A stretch of 64,000 nt of DNA from Cyclotella cryptica (GCA_013187285.1 JABMIG010000013.1:465399-529398), one strand, 5' to 3'; numbered from the stretch's first letter, positions 23,279 through 36,763 are shown. Program-made: numbers and translations. The notes: generated from the sequence alone by a model not told the origin.

Positions 23279-23880
23279 CCCAGGATGTCAGCAGTGATAC
23301 AACACTTTAATAGAAAACTTGAGTTGATGATTCTTCAACAGGGTGGTCATGTAAACTAAAATGAATCTCACCTTGTAGTTTGGTTCAGTTGATGGGTGTG
23401 GTGTCGTCTGGTGGAAGAAGGGGGTCAGATTGAATGTGGAAACTTACATTTCCCCCAGTCCCCTAGATTGTCAGCAGTGATACAGCAATTTCATTGATAG
23501 TTCTAGCTTATGATCAACAAAAATGGGGCAACATTTGAAACTAAAATGCATCTCCCCTTTGCTGATTTTTGGATGGATTGGTGATGGTGTTGGCTTGCGT
23601 GGAAGAGGGTGGGAGGAGGTAAGGTAGAATGTGAGGGCTGAGACATACCATGGGATGTCAGCAGTGATGCAACAATTTAATTGAAAAATTGAGCTGACCG
23701 CGCTTCATCAAAAAACGAGGCAATACTTACAACTACAATTAATCTGACCTAGCAGATTTTTTTGGTTAATTGGTGATGAGGTTGGCTAGAGGAAAAAGAT
23801 AGGGGGGCAGTTAGATTCAATGTGTAGGCTGAGTTATACCCCAAAACATTTGTAGCAATGAATTTAATAGACAATTAAAT
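23279..23880. repeat. ~187-bp satellite, about 3.5 degenerate copies
   Basis: The phrase GTCAGCAGTGATACAACA-TTTAAT recurs at 23287, 23470 and 23657, with a weaker copy near 23850. Within each unit follow TTGAGTTGATGAT, an AACTAAAATGAATCTC-like block, GATTGGTGATGGTGTTGGCT and a GGTTAGATTGAATGTG-like block. Units are strongly diverged from each other. Confidence 0.75.
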
Positions 23881-24184
23881 TGAATTGATGATGGGTGGAA
23901 TACTGAAGAAAGAGGGGTAAAGGCTCAGATATGGGGAGTGTTTTTTTTGTTACATAATAGCAAAATCTGGAAGAAAAACCGGAGCATCAGGGGCTGTCAC
24001 TACCCCAAAAAATTGATGGTCGAAATTTCCCGCCAGAAGTACTGAACCAGGACCAGCACACAGACACAGCTGGCACAGCGGTACCTGAAGCTGGTTCATG
24101 TGATGGTGGACTGGTGGACTGGAACAGGGTCACAGCTAGTAGCGTTAACTATGATGTCACCCCTTCTCACCCTTTGCATACTTA

Positions 24185-24628
24185 CCGTAAAACCCAGTTT
24201 ATATGTGTACACAAATGTAAAAAGATACATTTTGATGGAACTTATAATCCTGCGCAAGTTAGCATTTTTAACATGATGAAAAATTATTGATATCTTTTAC
24301 AACTTACCCTATTTACATCAAGGTAGCCTTGTTGTACCCCTCCCGCCATTTTACCTCCATTGCTCTTCCATGCTGTCCACCCCTTGACCACCCATCCACC
24401 ATGTGTGCGAGTTGTGTGGTGTCTTCCGACAGAATAAGAGGTTTCTCGGCGACTATCCCGAGTCCCGTGAAGCGATGCATATGGGCGAATTGCTGTTAAG
24501 AAGGGGAAACTACCCTTGATGGTTTTAGGTCCATTTGGGGGTTTCAATACCGAAAAATCAAAAATGTACATGGAATTAGCTCCTTGTGCACCTATACACT
24601 GGCAGCACCTATAAACCGGGTTTTATGG
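24185..24628. mobile_element. second, more diverged MITE of the 22150 family
   Basis: Imperfect inverted ends, CCGTAAAACCCAGTTTATAT at the left and CCGGGTTTTATGG at the right. Both sides carry TTA. The interior matches 22270-22330 (CTATTTAC, AGGTAGCC, TGTACCCC, CCATTGCTC). About 444 bp. Confidence 0.65.
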
Positions 24629-25408
24629 TTAGTTGATGTTTTTGGTCTCGTTTTTCCTCCCCCAAAAGGTAGCACCAGGATTTGATAAAAAAGAGAGATA
24701 GACACTCAAATAATTGCATTTGGCAATAAACAAAAACACCCAACAGTGAGGGCATCATTCTGCTGAAGATCCTTGCTTTGGCATACATTTTACACACCAA
24801 GATAAATTATTTTGTATTGCATGGTGGGGAAGATATGCTTAGATTGCCCTGCTAGCCATTAGACAAAGGATACCTTGTTATGGCTCTTGCTGGTGCCACT
24901 TGGTATGATTTAGTGAATGACACCGGTAAATAGTACACTGTTCCTTGGAGGTGAACATTATAGGCTTGACTTAGCAGTTTAGAGTGAAGACAGACAGATG
25001 ATGACTTAGGATGGATGTGTGTAGGATTCAGCACACTCGTAACTATTGAGTGTTTGGTTTATGATACAAAGGGATGGGTGTTGATGCAATGCAATCCATG
25101 GTATGATTATTTTGAAAAAAGAAAAAATCTTAAGAGAATCACATACTTTGATCTTCAGTAATTTCATTTTATAACACATCAGTTGATACTTAGCAATGAC
25201 CAAAAATAGTTAAACACCTACAAGAAAATTAAATCACGCCATATGAAATAAAGCTCGATTTGGTCATTTGGAGTCATTGCAAAATATGTTAGTTGTTTCT
25301 TAGTGAAGCATTTCATCAAAAAACTGGTTTCCATGGAAAATCAAGAATGACTAGATGTGATTGATAACTACACCAAATGCTGTAAAAACAAGGTGAAATG
25401 TTTCAATT

Positions 25409-25518
25409 TTACAAAAATTTAACTCTATGAATATGAATGATATCAACATTCTGTCTTGCCATTATTCTTGAAACAGAATGTTGATATCATTGATATTCAT
25501 GGAGTTAATTTTTTGCAA
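25409..25518. repeat. 46-bp-arm hairpin
   Basis: Arms at 25409-25454 and 25473-25518 are complementary with only a few mismatches and flank an 18-base loop. The arm contains ATGATATCAACATTCTGT. The fold resembles a small-RNA precursor or a tiny fold-back MITE. Confidence 0.75.
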
Positions 25519-28500
25519 GTCTACAGAGGATCATGTAGGTATGGTGCTGGAAAGGGTATCTATGGAGTATCAACTGGTGTGAAAGGGAGTTCATCATGCT
25601 TGGGTGATTGTCCTTGATGATTGGGATATGAAACCTTTAGATGGGCACTAAATAAGACAGACTTTTGCAGCCTGTGTAATTTGCAATGTCTACAGAGAAT
25701 TAGCGCAACCTGACAAAAAATTATGCAAAATGTAACAAGGATTTTTGTCATTTATTAAAAGGGACTTAGTGATGACACCAAGGCAGTCCAACTATTCCCT
25801 AACACATAAGACCATGAGAAGAACAGGAGTTATCAACATCTGAACATCTAAGTTTATGTACCTTCGTTGAAAAGAGGTGTAACTTGCCTCATATGCCTTT
25901 ATTTTGAATCATTCCGGGTTGATTCCTGATTGACCTAAATGTATAAATCGATGTGTTATTTTTATGACCACTATCACACCAATTTCTGAGTTGCTGATAA
26001 TGTATTTTTTACAGCTGTGTTTTGCATCTTCTGGTGTCCCTGTCAATGAGAACTGCAAAATTGTCCAATAGAGAATGAAGTGGTAAAAGTATGGTGGATA
26101 CCTTTACTAGGCACAATTTATGAACCATATTTCTGGAATAGAATGGATGGTGAGACAAGAATCAAGAGACAACCTTGATCAGATTTTTATAATATCTGTG
26201 AACCTTCTCATCAGTATTTCTAGTATGGAATGTGATAGAACTGTACCTTGCGTTATCACAGCACTAAAAGCACATTAAGGCATCAGTGAAAATCTCGAAC
26301 TCTTGAAATAGAGGCCTTAATGTCATCAAATAGTTTTTGACACACCTCATCCCAATGACAAGCTCATTTTGCATATCTTGGCTCATTTGCTTTGGTGACT
26401 TAGGTGTGAGTACACCTTCTATCAGTAAAGTGAAGCATATACGAATTTCACTACACTTCACTCAATGATATTGATACTGAACAATGTCCAGAAATACATT
26501 GGTCATCCACATTTTAGACAGATATCATCAGTATTACCTGACCCAATAATTTGGATAATCTTTGCTGTTGCTGGAATACTTGTTCTTTATTCCTTGATTA
26601 ACTTCTTGAGCATCTTGTTGGCCCTCTCCAGTTTGACAACTTTTGTGGAAAGCTGTGCATGGACATAGCCTGCTTTTGTCCAACCTGCGCCTGTCACCAT
26701 TTTAAATGAAATTGTCATAAGCCATACAACTTAGTAAAAAATAATGAATTTATCATGTCGCAGCATAATTGTATTCTTCTTGTTTGATTTCTAAATGGGC
26801 TCTATAGAACTCATTGGTCCTGGATGATGTTTGTAAGATCATACACGCGCAGCTGGCAGAAAAGCACTCTCGAAGTTCTGTTGGCCAACTGGTTTTTGTC
26901 TGTCTATGATGATAAACTGAACTTTGTTTCAAAGTGATAGAGTTTTTGACTCTGGTTTTATATCTTCTGGCACTTTGATAACTTAAAGATATGTCATTGG
27001 ATCCCCCATCCAAGTGATCATCGAATCAGCATGACTTGTAGAAAAAAATAAGTCCAGTAAGGAAGAATATCATGTGTGTGCTAGCCTGAAAAAAATTGGA
27101 GGAGGAAAATCTATACAAGCTGCCATGTGAAATGATTCATGGTGCTTAGACATCTGTGTATGTGTCTGTTATGAGTGCAAGTGTTTGTGGAGAGGTGACT
27201 AATTCCATTTACATTTGGTCTTGAACATATACCATATCTGTTTATTATTCATGTATGTTATTACTCTCCTACACCAGAATTGATTGTCCTGTAGAACAAA
27301 TGTTTGATAGTCCAAGTATCACTTTCATACAGACCATTTTTGATTGCTTGTTATAATGTCTGTGGGCCCTATATTGTACCAACGGTTGATCATGACTTGT
27401 TATTGTCAGAGGATTTAGTATTGTCTGTGAGCATGAGAGGGAACACCAAACAAGATTTGCTTTTATACTGTGTTGAGGCACTATGTCAGTATACTGTTGT
27501 AGGCCCTGTCAATGGTACATAGATGCTAACAAGGTCATAAATACTTCAATAGGTCAACTGTTGCCATGATTTTTTATGATAATGAATAGTGATGAACTCT
27601 AGTGTATCTTTCATTGATGGGGTTTTCTATGACTCTTGCTGCCTTATGATGAGTGCCAAGTGAATTTTATAAGGCACCTCAGTGAGGTCTGGACAACAAT
27701 TTGATATTTACAACATGTCAATAATAAGACTAAAGATACTACTGAACCAGATCTAGTAGAATCACCAAGGTGTTGATTATTGTAGATTAGCCATTCAAAC
27801 ATAGACTTAGAGTGTGCATCTTTGTCTTCTTGATATCAATGTGCCCCTAGGTGTCCTTAAGAGTTGCGACACTTTGTCATTAATAAGTTTCATTTCTAAT
27901 TGTGATCATTGCAAGGTACTCACATCAATTTCTGTCATGTATGTGCATGCATACCAATGAGAGTCAAAGATTTAATCCTGATTGTATCATATCTTATTCT
28001 AGAGTAACAGTACATTACGGAGGTCAAGACATTTGTGACTCTTGATTGTTGAAATGCTAATATCTAGTCATCAGTCATAATTTGAATTTTTTTGTGTCAT
28101 TGTTATTATTTCACTTAGATTATGGCAAGTTTGACTTATTATCCTCTGGTCTTATCTACCATAAAGAGATCACGGGAACACTGCACATAAACTACAGTTT
28201 GTTTTGGTGGTGGATAGTGTCATTGCTATGTTGATTAACTGCAAAGACTTCAGCTCTTGTGTGTAAATTCCCACGTGACACTGTTGACAAAGTGGACAAA
28301 CAATTTTAAAAATTGAGCTAGATTGGGATTACCTGGGAGGAAATGTACACCTATCACCTTGAAGCACAGCATCATAAAAGACTCACTTTATCTGTATGTA
28401 GACCAAACATAATCAAAAATTGACCCAATGCGCCTAGAAAGATGACCCATAGAAAGAGGTAAAGCAAGGAACAAACATAGAAATTCCCATTTCATGGCCG

Positions 28501-29498
28501 GGGAGTTGACAGCACAATGTCTGCTCTGCCCAGAGCTCTAGCATCACAACAAGCACATACAAAGCAACAATGAAGTGAATAAAAATAGATCATGCTGCAC
28601 GAGATTACGGTAATTACACATTATAAGAGCTGTATGATACTGGTACCACCCAGCAATATAGTGTATATCAACAAGGCAAATACTTGTAGCAGGGTAAGAG
28701 GATACCGCCATCTCCAAGGTCAATCTCAAGAAGAAGAGTCATCTAGATTTTCCCCAAAAAACACAAGGACGCCATGTCATCAATGTTAGACCCAATGCAA
28801 GCATTATACCGAAATACACAAAAAGCCATTAGCCAAAAAATAAAAAATAAATTGGATGATTGCAAATGTCTAGGTAGGTAACACTGCAAATCTATTCTTT
28901 GAAATCCATCTTTGTGCCCTTGTTTTGACAGCACAATGTGCCAGTGCCCACACTATCCTGCATATTCTTTAGAAGCACTTCCAAGAAGTGCAACTATAAC
29001 CAGAGTCTCTAGCAGTCAAGATCCCCCATCATTGTAGACATTCCAAACGTCATGTTAGCAGGTTGTGGTTCATGAAAGCTCCCATAGACATAGTATCTTC
29101 TTGCTTAGATAAAAATGCAAATTATGATTACCCACACCGCAAATGCTAAAAGCAGCTTTCAAACTGTGCACAGGAAGTGCACACAAAAAGCCTGACAGTT
29201 CAACTAAAGTGTGCAATGTGTTACAAAAAATGATGCCCCATTCTTAGCACACCGTACCACATAAACTCCATCAATATGTAAGCATGGGTTGATAGATTGT
29301 GATGAATGCAAACAACAAGAAGATCTGTCAGAAAAGTCTGCTGGCATTTCAAGATATTCAAAAGTTTATCCAAAATGAACAAAAACGAATCACTTACAGT
29401 CATTTATCTTATTTTTACATGTGAGTTAGTTAGCCCTGTAAATAGATTCTACTTCTCTGGAGAATGACCCTTTTGCATGTATTTTTAGCCAACAAAAA

Positions 29499-29583
29499 CC
29501 AAGGAATCAACATTCTAACTTGACCAGTCTGATCCGGTTTATAATGAAATTGGACTGGTAAAGTTAGAATGTTGATTCATTGG
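29499..29583. repeat. 31-bp-arm hairpin related to 25409-25518
   Basis: Arms 29499-29529 and 29553-29583 pair with two mismatches around a 23-base loop. The 3' arm contains AGAATGTTGAT-TCATTG, also found in the 3' arm of the hairpin at 25409-25518. Confidence 0.75.
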
Positions 29584-30297
29584 TATGTGATTGCTAACAA
29601 TAAAACAATTCTAAGTGGAGCCTCTACTGTATCTACAGGATAGTTAGATTTCATATTTATCCCCTCATGTGACAAAGAAATAATATTGTGGGGCATTTGG
29701 TGCTGATAATAGGTGTCTAAGTTCATAATAGATTCTCACTGGTACTGTAATTCTAGCAGAATACTTGGACTGAATGTAACATGGTTACTTTCATAACATA
29801 GCATTTTGGCATGTATACGAGTCCTCGTTCCCAAAAGCCAAAAAGTAGTGATGCACACACATAGCATAGATACTTAGATTTCAGTAATGCAAGGATTGCC
29901 ACAGGTTATGAGGCAATCTTGTTTTAGCACTAGGTCTACCCCTATGATCTAGGCTCCTCAGCAAATATGGACAAGTTTTGAAATGGTATTATATTTCTAC
30001 AAAAAGTTATCACAGACAGCACAATTCAATATACCCCTAATGCTTAAATATCTAGCAGTTTGCAGTGGATACTCTCAAAGAAATCAATTTGACTTTTAAG
30101 CTGTTTGCAAGGTTTCATTGAGGAGGGTATCAACTGGTGTGTTCAGAGTTTTCATGGGAAGATTCACCAAACAACTGGTTTTTCAAAACAGAGTTACACA
30201 TCTAAAATGGAAAACATTGATTATGTCAAATTATAGAAGTTCTTCCCAAGGTTCTACTTTTTGTATTTTTTAAAGAAATTTAGCTCATCAAATTTTT

Positions 30298-30570
30298 ATA
30301 CTGTCTTGAACTGTTATCAACTATCATCCAGTATCATGAACTAACACAAACTATTGTAAATTATCTATCACGAACTGTTGCAATCTATTGCAAAGTCTTG
30401 TGAAGTATCATAAGATGTTGTGAACTAGTAGGTAAGCTACTAGAGTCACCTGTGGTAAACTTAGTTCATAGTTAACTATGGTTTACAATAGTTCAAGATA
30501 GTTTGCTATAGTTCATGATTGGTTAATATAATTCATGGTAGTTTGTGATAGTCATGTTATTGATAACCAT
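30298..30570. repeat. degenerate inverted repeat of AACTAT-type units
   Basis: The left half reads CATGAACTA, CAAACTATTG and similar ~10-12-bp units. The right half carries their complements (ATAGTTCATG, CAATAGTTCA). The whole can fold into a long imperfect hairpin with its turn near 30430-30450. Confidence 0.6.
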
Positions 30571-31379
30571 TGATGTATGTTCTAGAGAAAGTTTCAGAAT
30601 GCGTCAAAACAAAAAATCTGCAATGATATCAAATGATGTGTATGTATAAAGGATGTTAGACGTGACATCACTGATGTCATGTCAGCTACTTGATAGTTAC
30701 TCTTTTTAGAAACAATTGTTTTCCAGGTCACCAGAAGTGATGTCTCGTGTTGTGATATTTTGTGAGGACCCAGATACTTGGGTATTGCACAGACAGCATG
30801 ACAGATTGTGGAACAAGGGTTTGGAGCCCTTTTCACACCCTGTGTAACAAGGTGTGTGTGGACTTTGAGTCCAGTCCCTCTCAGTTCACCAGAGCTTGAA
30901 GAAGTCTGTACAATACTATGGCACGGTACCATAGAATACCTACGAACAGACCAAGTGCCAGTCTACAGGCAACAGCAGGCAACCTAGTTGGGAAATGAGG
31001 TTTTGGCGATTCTACGAATTCTGATGTACAAATTTGTCCGTACTGTTTTCATATTATTGATCCATTGGTGGGCAGTTGGGTCATAGCCTCGGAGATGCCT
31101 TATCATTAGAACACATCACAGGCAGTTCTCATAATCGGTCCTTGCTTATTGTGTGTATTATAAATTGTAAATACCATATGGTACCCTCCGACGGGGCGTG
31201 ACACATATCAAGATTTTTTTAAAAATCTTAGTTTGTCACTGAGCAGGTTTCATGTTCTTCTTCTTAAGACTTTTTTTTCACTATTGGATGTTATAGGTGA
31301 ATGTGTATATACACTGCTGCCAATACCTGTAAAAACCTGTGTGTTATGTTCGACATGCATCGGTATTCCAATTCTGTTG

Positions 31380-32410
31380 CTTTGTGATTACCTTTACAAA
31401 AATATCTAAAACTTGTTTTCAATCTCAACGCACACCAAAAAATGATTTTCAACGTAAGCACATTTCCTACATTTTGAGCCACATGGCCAAAAATATTTCA
31501 ACGATACATGTCATGTAAACGCATCAACGTATTGTAAATTGACCCATCACCAAAATGATTTTCAATGTATGTAAACTCATGCGCTATTGTAAACGCATTG
31601 CGATATCATAAATAGACACACACAAAATGTTTTTCAACGACAGCGCATTTCCTCAATGTTGATCACATCGCCAGAAATAATTCAATGGACATGTTATGTA
31701 AACGCATAGCGCTATTGTAAACACATTGCGATGTCGTAAATAGACACACAAAAATGATTTTCAACGTAAGCACATTTCCTACATTTTGAGCCACATGGCC
31801 AAAAATATGTCAACGTACATGTCATGTAAACGCATCAACGTATTGTAAATAAACACATCACCAAAATGATTTTCAACGTAAGCGCATTACTTACATGTTG
31901 ATCACATCGCCAGAAATAATTCAACGGACATGTTATGTAAACTCATCGCGCTTTTGTAAACGCATTGCGATATCATAAATAGACACACACAAAATGTTTT
32001 TCAACGACAGCGCATTACGTAAATTCGCCAGAAATAATTCAATGGACATGTTACATGTTAAGTAAACGCATAGCGCTATTGTAAACACATTGCGATGTCA
32101 TGAATAGAAACACAAAAATGATTTTCAACGTAGCGCATTACCTACATCTTGAGCCATATGGCCAAAAATATTTCAACGTACATGTCATAAAAACGCATTG
32201 ACGTATTGTAAATAGATACTCACCAAAATGATTTTCAACGTAAGTGCATTACCTACATGTTGATCACATCACCAGAAATATTTCAACGGACATGTTATGT
32301 AAACGCATCACGCTATCATACATAGACACATTTCCAAAAATGATTTTCAACGTAAGCTAAAATCTAACGCTTTACCAAAAATTTCCTTGACGTCAACGTG
32401 CACTCAAAAA
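31380..32410. repeat. ~120-bp minisatellite array, copy A
   Basis: About eight diverged units sharing AATGATTTTCAACGTAAGCG, CATTNCCTACATGTTGA, GCCAGAAATAATTCAACG, ACATGTTATGTAAACGCAT and GCATTGCGATATCATAAATA. It precedes the Helitron gene start. Confidence 0.8.
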
Positions 32411-32667
32411 TGATTTCCAATGTAAATGCATTCATACAACATGGCATTTATTGCATTCTAATATTGATAAGTCAATAGATCATAATATTGTCGATCTCAT
32501 ATTTTATCAAACTTGGCACAACCATACTCCAAATTAGAAAATTGTTTTGACTTCATCTATTCTGTTTAAAATGTCACATCATAGCACACCACATTCATCA
32601 TCCATGAAATACACTGACTGTGAGAACATTTGACATCCTTGTTCATTATCTTCTGTTTTATTAGCTT

Positions 32668-32962
32668 ATGTTGTATATGATTCGTGTAAATATTTTAGAT
32701 TCTTTCCTTGAAGAAGCAAAAAGGCTTAGCATAGAAGCTAAGGTGATGAAAAGGAAAAATGATAGGAAAAGAGTAAATGAAAGATACTATCAGAAGACAA
32801 AGGCTCGATGCATTAAGGAAAGCAACACTTATTACAGAAGTCATAGAAATTCCATTTGTGAAACCCAACGCGCAAAGTACAAAATGCATGCTGATTCCAT
32901 ATGCCAAAAGAGAAAAGCTCAATATGAAATCAACAATGTTCATATTCGCAAGAAAAGGAGGG
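32668..32962 (+). pseudogene. Helitron N-terminal fragment, copy A
   Basis: Encodes the first ~98 residues of the copy C protein (MLYMIRVNILDSF, then basic Tyr/Arg/Lys repeats). At 32962 the match stops and unrelated subterminal-type sequence takes over. Confidence 0.8.
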
Positions 32963-33270
32963 ACAATACATATCAACGCCAAAAAAATAATTTCAACTTA
33001 CTGCCAAAAGATTTCAACGTAAGTCCAGAGCACATCCAAAATACCACTTACTATACATGTGACAGAAGACTGGGCGAAAAATATTTTTTTCTTAACGCAC
33101 CCACTTCCGAATAACAACGCACATCATACCACCAAAATATTTTCAACGTATCGCCAAAAGAAGTTCAATGTAAGTTTGTATAATTTTTTTTTTCTAAACG
33201 CTGCACTACATACTTTATAACAACGCACATCACACCACCAAAATAATTTTAATGTACCGCCAAAAAGATT
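32963..33270. other. Helitron subterminal-type spacer
   Basis: 308 bp with repeated TTTTCAACGTA, CCGCCAAAA and AACAACGCACATCA phrases, similar in style to the minisatellite arrays. It separates copy A from copy B. Confidence 0.5.
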
Positions 33271-33439
33271 TAAAAATCTTAGTTTGTCACTGAGCAGGTT
33301 TCATGTTCTTCTTCTTAAGACTTTTTTTTCACTATTGGATGTTATAGGTGAATGTGTATATACACTGCTGCCAATACCTGTAAAAACCTGTGTGTTATGT
33401 TCGACATGCATCGGTATTCCAATTCTGTTGCTTTGTGAT

Positions 33440-34460
33440 TACCTTTACAAAAATATCTAAAAACTTGTTTTCAATCTCAACGCACACCAAAAAAATGATT
33501 TTCAACGTAAGCACATTTCCTACATTTTGAGCCACATGGCCAAAAATATTTCAACGTACATGTCATGTAAACGCATCAACGTATTGTAAATTGACCCATC
33601 ACCAAAATGATTTTCAATGTATGTAAACTCATCGCGCTATTGTAAACGCATTGCGATATCATAAATAGACACACACAAAATGTTTTTCAACGACAGCGCA
33701 TTTCCTCAATGTTGATCACATCGCCAGAAATAATTCAATGGACATGTTATGTAAACGCATAGCGCTATTGTAAACACATTGCGATGTCGTAAATAGACAC
33801 ACAAAAAATGATTTTCAACGTAAGCACATTTCCTACATTTTGAGCCACATGGCCAAAAATATGTCAACGTACATGTCATGTAAACGCATCAACGTATTGT
33901 AAATAGACACATCACCAAAATGATTTTCAACGTAGCGCATTACTTACATGTTGATCACATCGCCAGAAATAATTCAACGGACATGTTATGTAAACTCATC
34001 GCTTTTGTAAACGCATTGCGATATCATAAATAGACACACACAAAATGTTTTTCAACGACAGCGCATTACGTAAATTCGCCAGAAATAATTCAATGGACAT
34101 GTTACATGTTAAGTAAACGCATAGCGCTATTGTAAACACATTGCGATGTCATGAATAGAAACACAAAAATGATTTTCAACGTAAGCGCATTACCTACATC
34201 TTGAGCCATATGGCCAAAAATATTTCAACGTACATGTCATAAAAACGCATTGACGTATTGTAAATAGATACTCACCAAAATGATTTTCAACGTAAGTGCA
34301 TTACCTACATGTTGATCACATCACCAGAAATATTTCAACGGACATGTTATGTAAACGCATCACGCTATCATACATAGACACATTTCCAAAAATGATTTTC
34401 AACGTAAGCTAAAATCTAACGCTTTACCAAAAATTTCCTTGGCGTCAACGTGCACTCAAA
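33440..34460. repeat. ~120-bp minisatellite array, copy B
   Basis: Nearly base-for-base copy of 31380-32410, with scattered single-base differences. It forms part of the ~1.74-kb duplicated block 31221-32962 / 33271-35012. Confidence 0.85.
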
Positions 34461-34719
34461 AATGATTTCCAATGTAAATGCATTCATACAACATGGCATT
34501 TATTGCATTCTAATATTGATAAGTCAATAGATCATAATATTGTCGATCTCATATTTTATCAAACTTGGCACAACCATACTCCAAATTAGAAAATTGTTTT
34601 GACTTCATCTATTCTGTTTAAAATGTCACATCATAGCACACCACATTCATCATCCATGAAATACACTGACTGTGAGAACATTTGACATCCTTGTTCATTA
34701 TCTTCTGTTTTATTAGCTT

Positions 34720-36763
34720 ATGTTGTATATGATTCGTGTAAATATTTTAGATTCTTTCCTTGAAGAAGCAAAAAGGCTTAGCATAGAAGCTAAGGTGATG
34801 AAAAGGAAAAATGATAGGAAAAGAGTAAATGAAAGATACTATCAGAAGACAAAGGCTCGATGCATTAAGGAAAGCAACACTTATTACAGAAGTCATAGAA
34901 ATTCCATTTGTGAAACCCAACGCGCAAAGTACAAAATGCATGCTGATTCCATATGCCAAAGAGAAAAGCTCAATATGAAATCAACAATGTTCATATTCGC
35001 AAGAAAAGGAGAGAATATTATGAAGCCAATGCGACAATGATCAAGAAGAAGTGGAGAGAAAGATACCAATGCAGCAATTCCTCTGGACAGGAATGTTCGG
35101 TTTCTTGTCCTGAGAGTGAAAATTCACAAAGTGCTACAAACACTCAAGAGAATACACCATGCAACCAAAATTTCTTACCAAGAGAGTTGAATGAGTCAGA
35201 GATGGAAAAAATGGTGCAGAAGATCAGAGAGAAGATTTGCTTGTCAACTGCTGTGGATGGTGATGTAAATAGGCACCGTGCACATGTATCGTCATTTGTG
35301 ATCGTCTCATCATTGGATTGGAAGACGTCAAATTCATTGAAAAAGAAGTGTTGTTGGAGAGCTCATCAAAATTGGCTGTCTCAACTTATGAGGAGTACTA
35401 TGATGGTGTTCCCATGCACCCAGAATTGGTGAAACAGTACCAAGTTGACGATTGTGATTTGAAGCATTTGTTGCTTTCTCCTAGGGCAAGAGTAGATCAG
35501 AAAGGGTACGAGTGTTGTGAGACTTGCTATGGGAGCCTGAAATGTTCAAGAAAGAAGGATCAAGACAAACCACCCAAATTTGCAATAGCCAATGGATTTG
35601 CAATAGGTCACATTCCTGAAGAAATCAATTTTCAAGACCCAAATGGCAATATCAAAAATCGAAGCATTAGTGCCGAAATTGATTTGGATGATCTTCTTTG
35701 TGCGTCAATCAGCCCAGTGAGGCCATTTGGATATGTTCATGCCTATACTGGAGGAAGTCAAAAATCTTTGAAGGGGCATTTCTCAATGTTCAGCGTTGAT
35801 CAATCTCATGTAGGAGGTGCACTGCATAAATACAGGAGTTCTACTGGGGAAAAACATTTATGTGGTATTGTGTGGCAGAATGACGCCAGCTCAGAAAAAT
35901 ATTGTAAGAAGGCAAGCTGAGTTGGACACAGACCTTTTATGGATCTTTTAACATGGTTCATCAAGGAATCAGGTCATAAGGGATACAGTGATGTGTTGCC
36001 CCAGATGAATGTCCAAATCCTGTGATCATACTGCAAGATGATGACAATGAAAATAATACTTCTGATCCAGTTGCTCCTGAATTAGAATGTCAGATCCAAG
36101 GCAAGACGTATTACTTTTCAAGTGAATCACAGAATCCAAATACAGACAATTCAGTGTTTGATAGCACTGAGGATTTCGTCCAAGCTATGCTTGAGTCAAC
36201 TGCACCAACAATGTTGATGTATGGTGGTACCTACTTGAGAGGACATGAAATCAATTTAGAAGATGCCTTTCCCATTCAATTTCCATTTGGTTCAGGATGT
36301 CCAAATTTGGGTAAAAAGAGAAAGGTGGAAGTTTCCAATGAAGCATGTCTGAAGCACTACATGCGACTTTCCTTGAACCAGTTCATGAGACCAGATTTCA
36401 TCTTAGTTTGTTATCATCTGATGTGTAGAAATGCATCATATACTACAGGACTAATAAAATGCAGATCGAACTATCAAGGGCAGGCGCTGGGAGAACAGAT
36501 CTCAAAGCTGTCTGTGGGTGATGTGCACAAAGCTGCAAAAGAGCTGAACAGAAGGGAACAAAACAATGAACACCTTGATTTAAACACCCCAGCAGCATCA
36601 TTTTTGAAATCTGTCACAACATCATGCAAAATTCTCGGACACACAGCGGAAGCTGCTAAGGAAGCTCGAAAGAAGGTGTATGCACTCAGTGACTACTTTG
36701 GTCCTCACAGCATTTTTTTTACTGTTACTCCGGATGATGAGTGTAATTTCAGAGTCCGAATGT
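34720..36763 (+). pseudogene. Helitron Rep-helicase, truncated copy B
   Basis: Nearly identical to the first ~2.05 kb of copy C but stops inside the Rep domain, after FFTVTPDDECNFRVRM. There the sequence jumps back to upstream DNA (CTGTGAGAACATTTGAC) and copy C begins. Relative to copy C it carries several one-base differences in homopolymers that change frame. Confidence 0.85.

Larger units (their letters stand above)
24629..31200. other. 6.6 kb gene-poor AT-rich region
   Basis: No open frame here has a recognisable domain, and the longest is 112 codons. On the minus strand, 26264-27013 contains three neighbouring frames, one with a short Lys/Leu coiled-coil-like stretch (KVVKLERANKMLKKLIKE, about 26600), perhaps remnants of an old gene. 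Structured DNA inside this region is listed separately: hairpins at 25409 and 29499, and the inverted repeat at 30298. Confidence 0.45.

Noticed and set aside
26264-27013. Cluster of minus-strand frames with a short coiled-coil-like stretch
   Set aside because: Frames are short, stops intervene, splice sites are not convincing and no family is recognisable.
32695-32982. Minus-strand hydrophobic frames opposite the Helitron N-terminus (also at 34747 and 36841)
   Set aside because: They recur only because the Helitron block is duplicated; they are shadows of the basic plus-strand repeat.
31380-34460. Regular repeats that might suggest a CRISPR-like array
   Set aside because: Units are ~120 bp, diverged along their whole length, without constant repeats and unique spacers, and the setting is eukaryotic.
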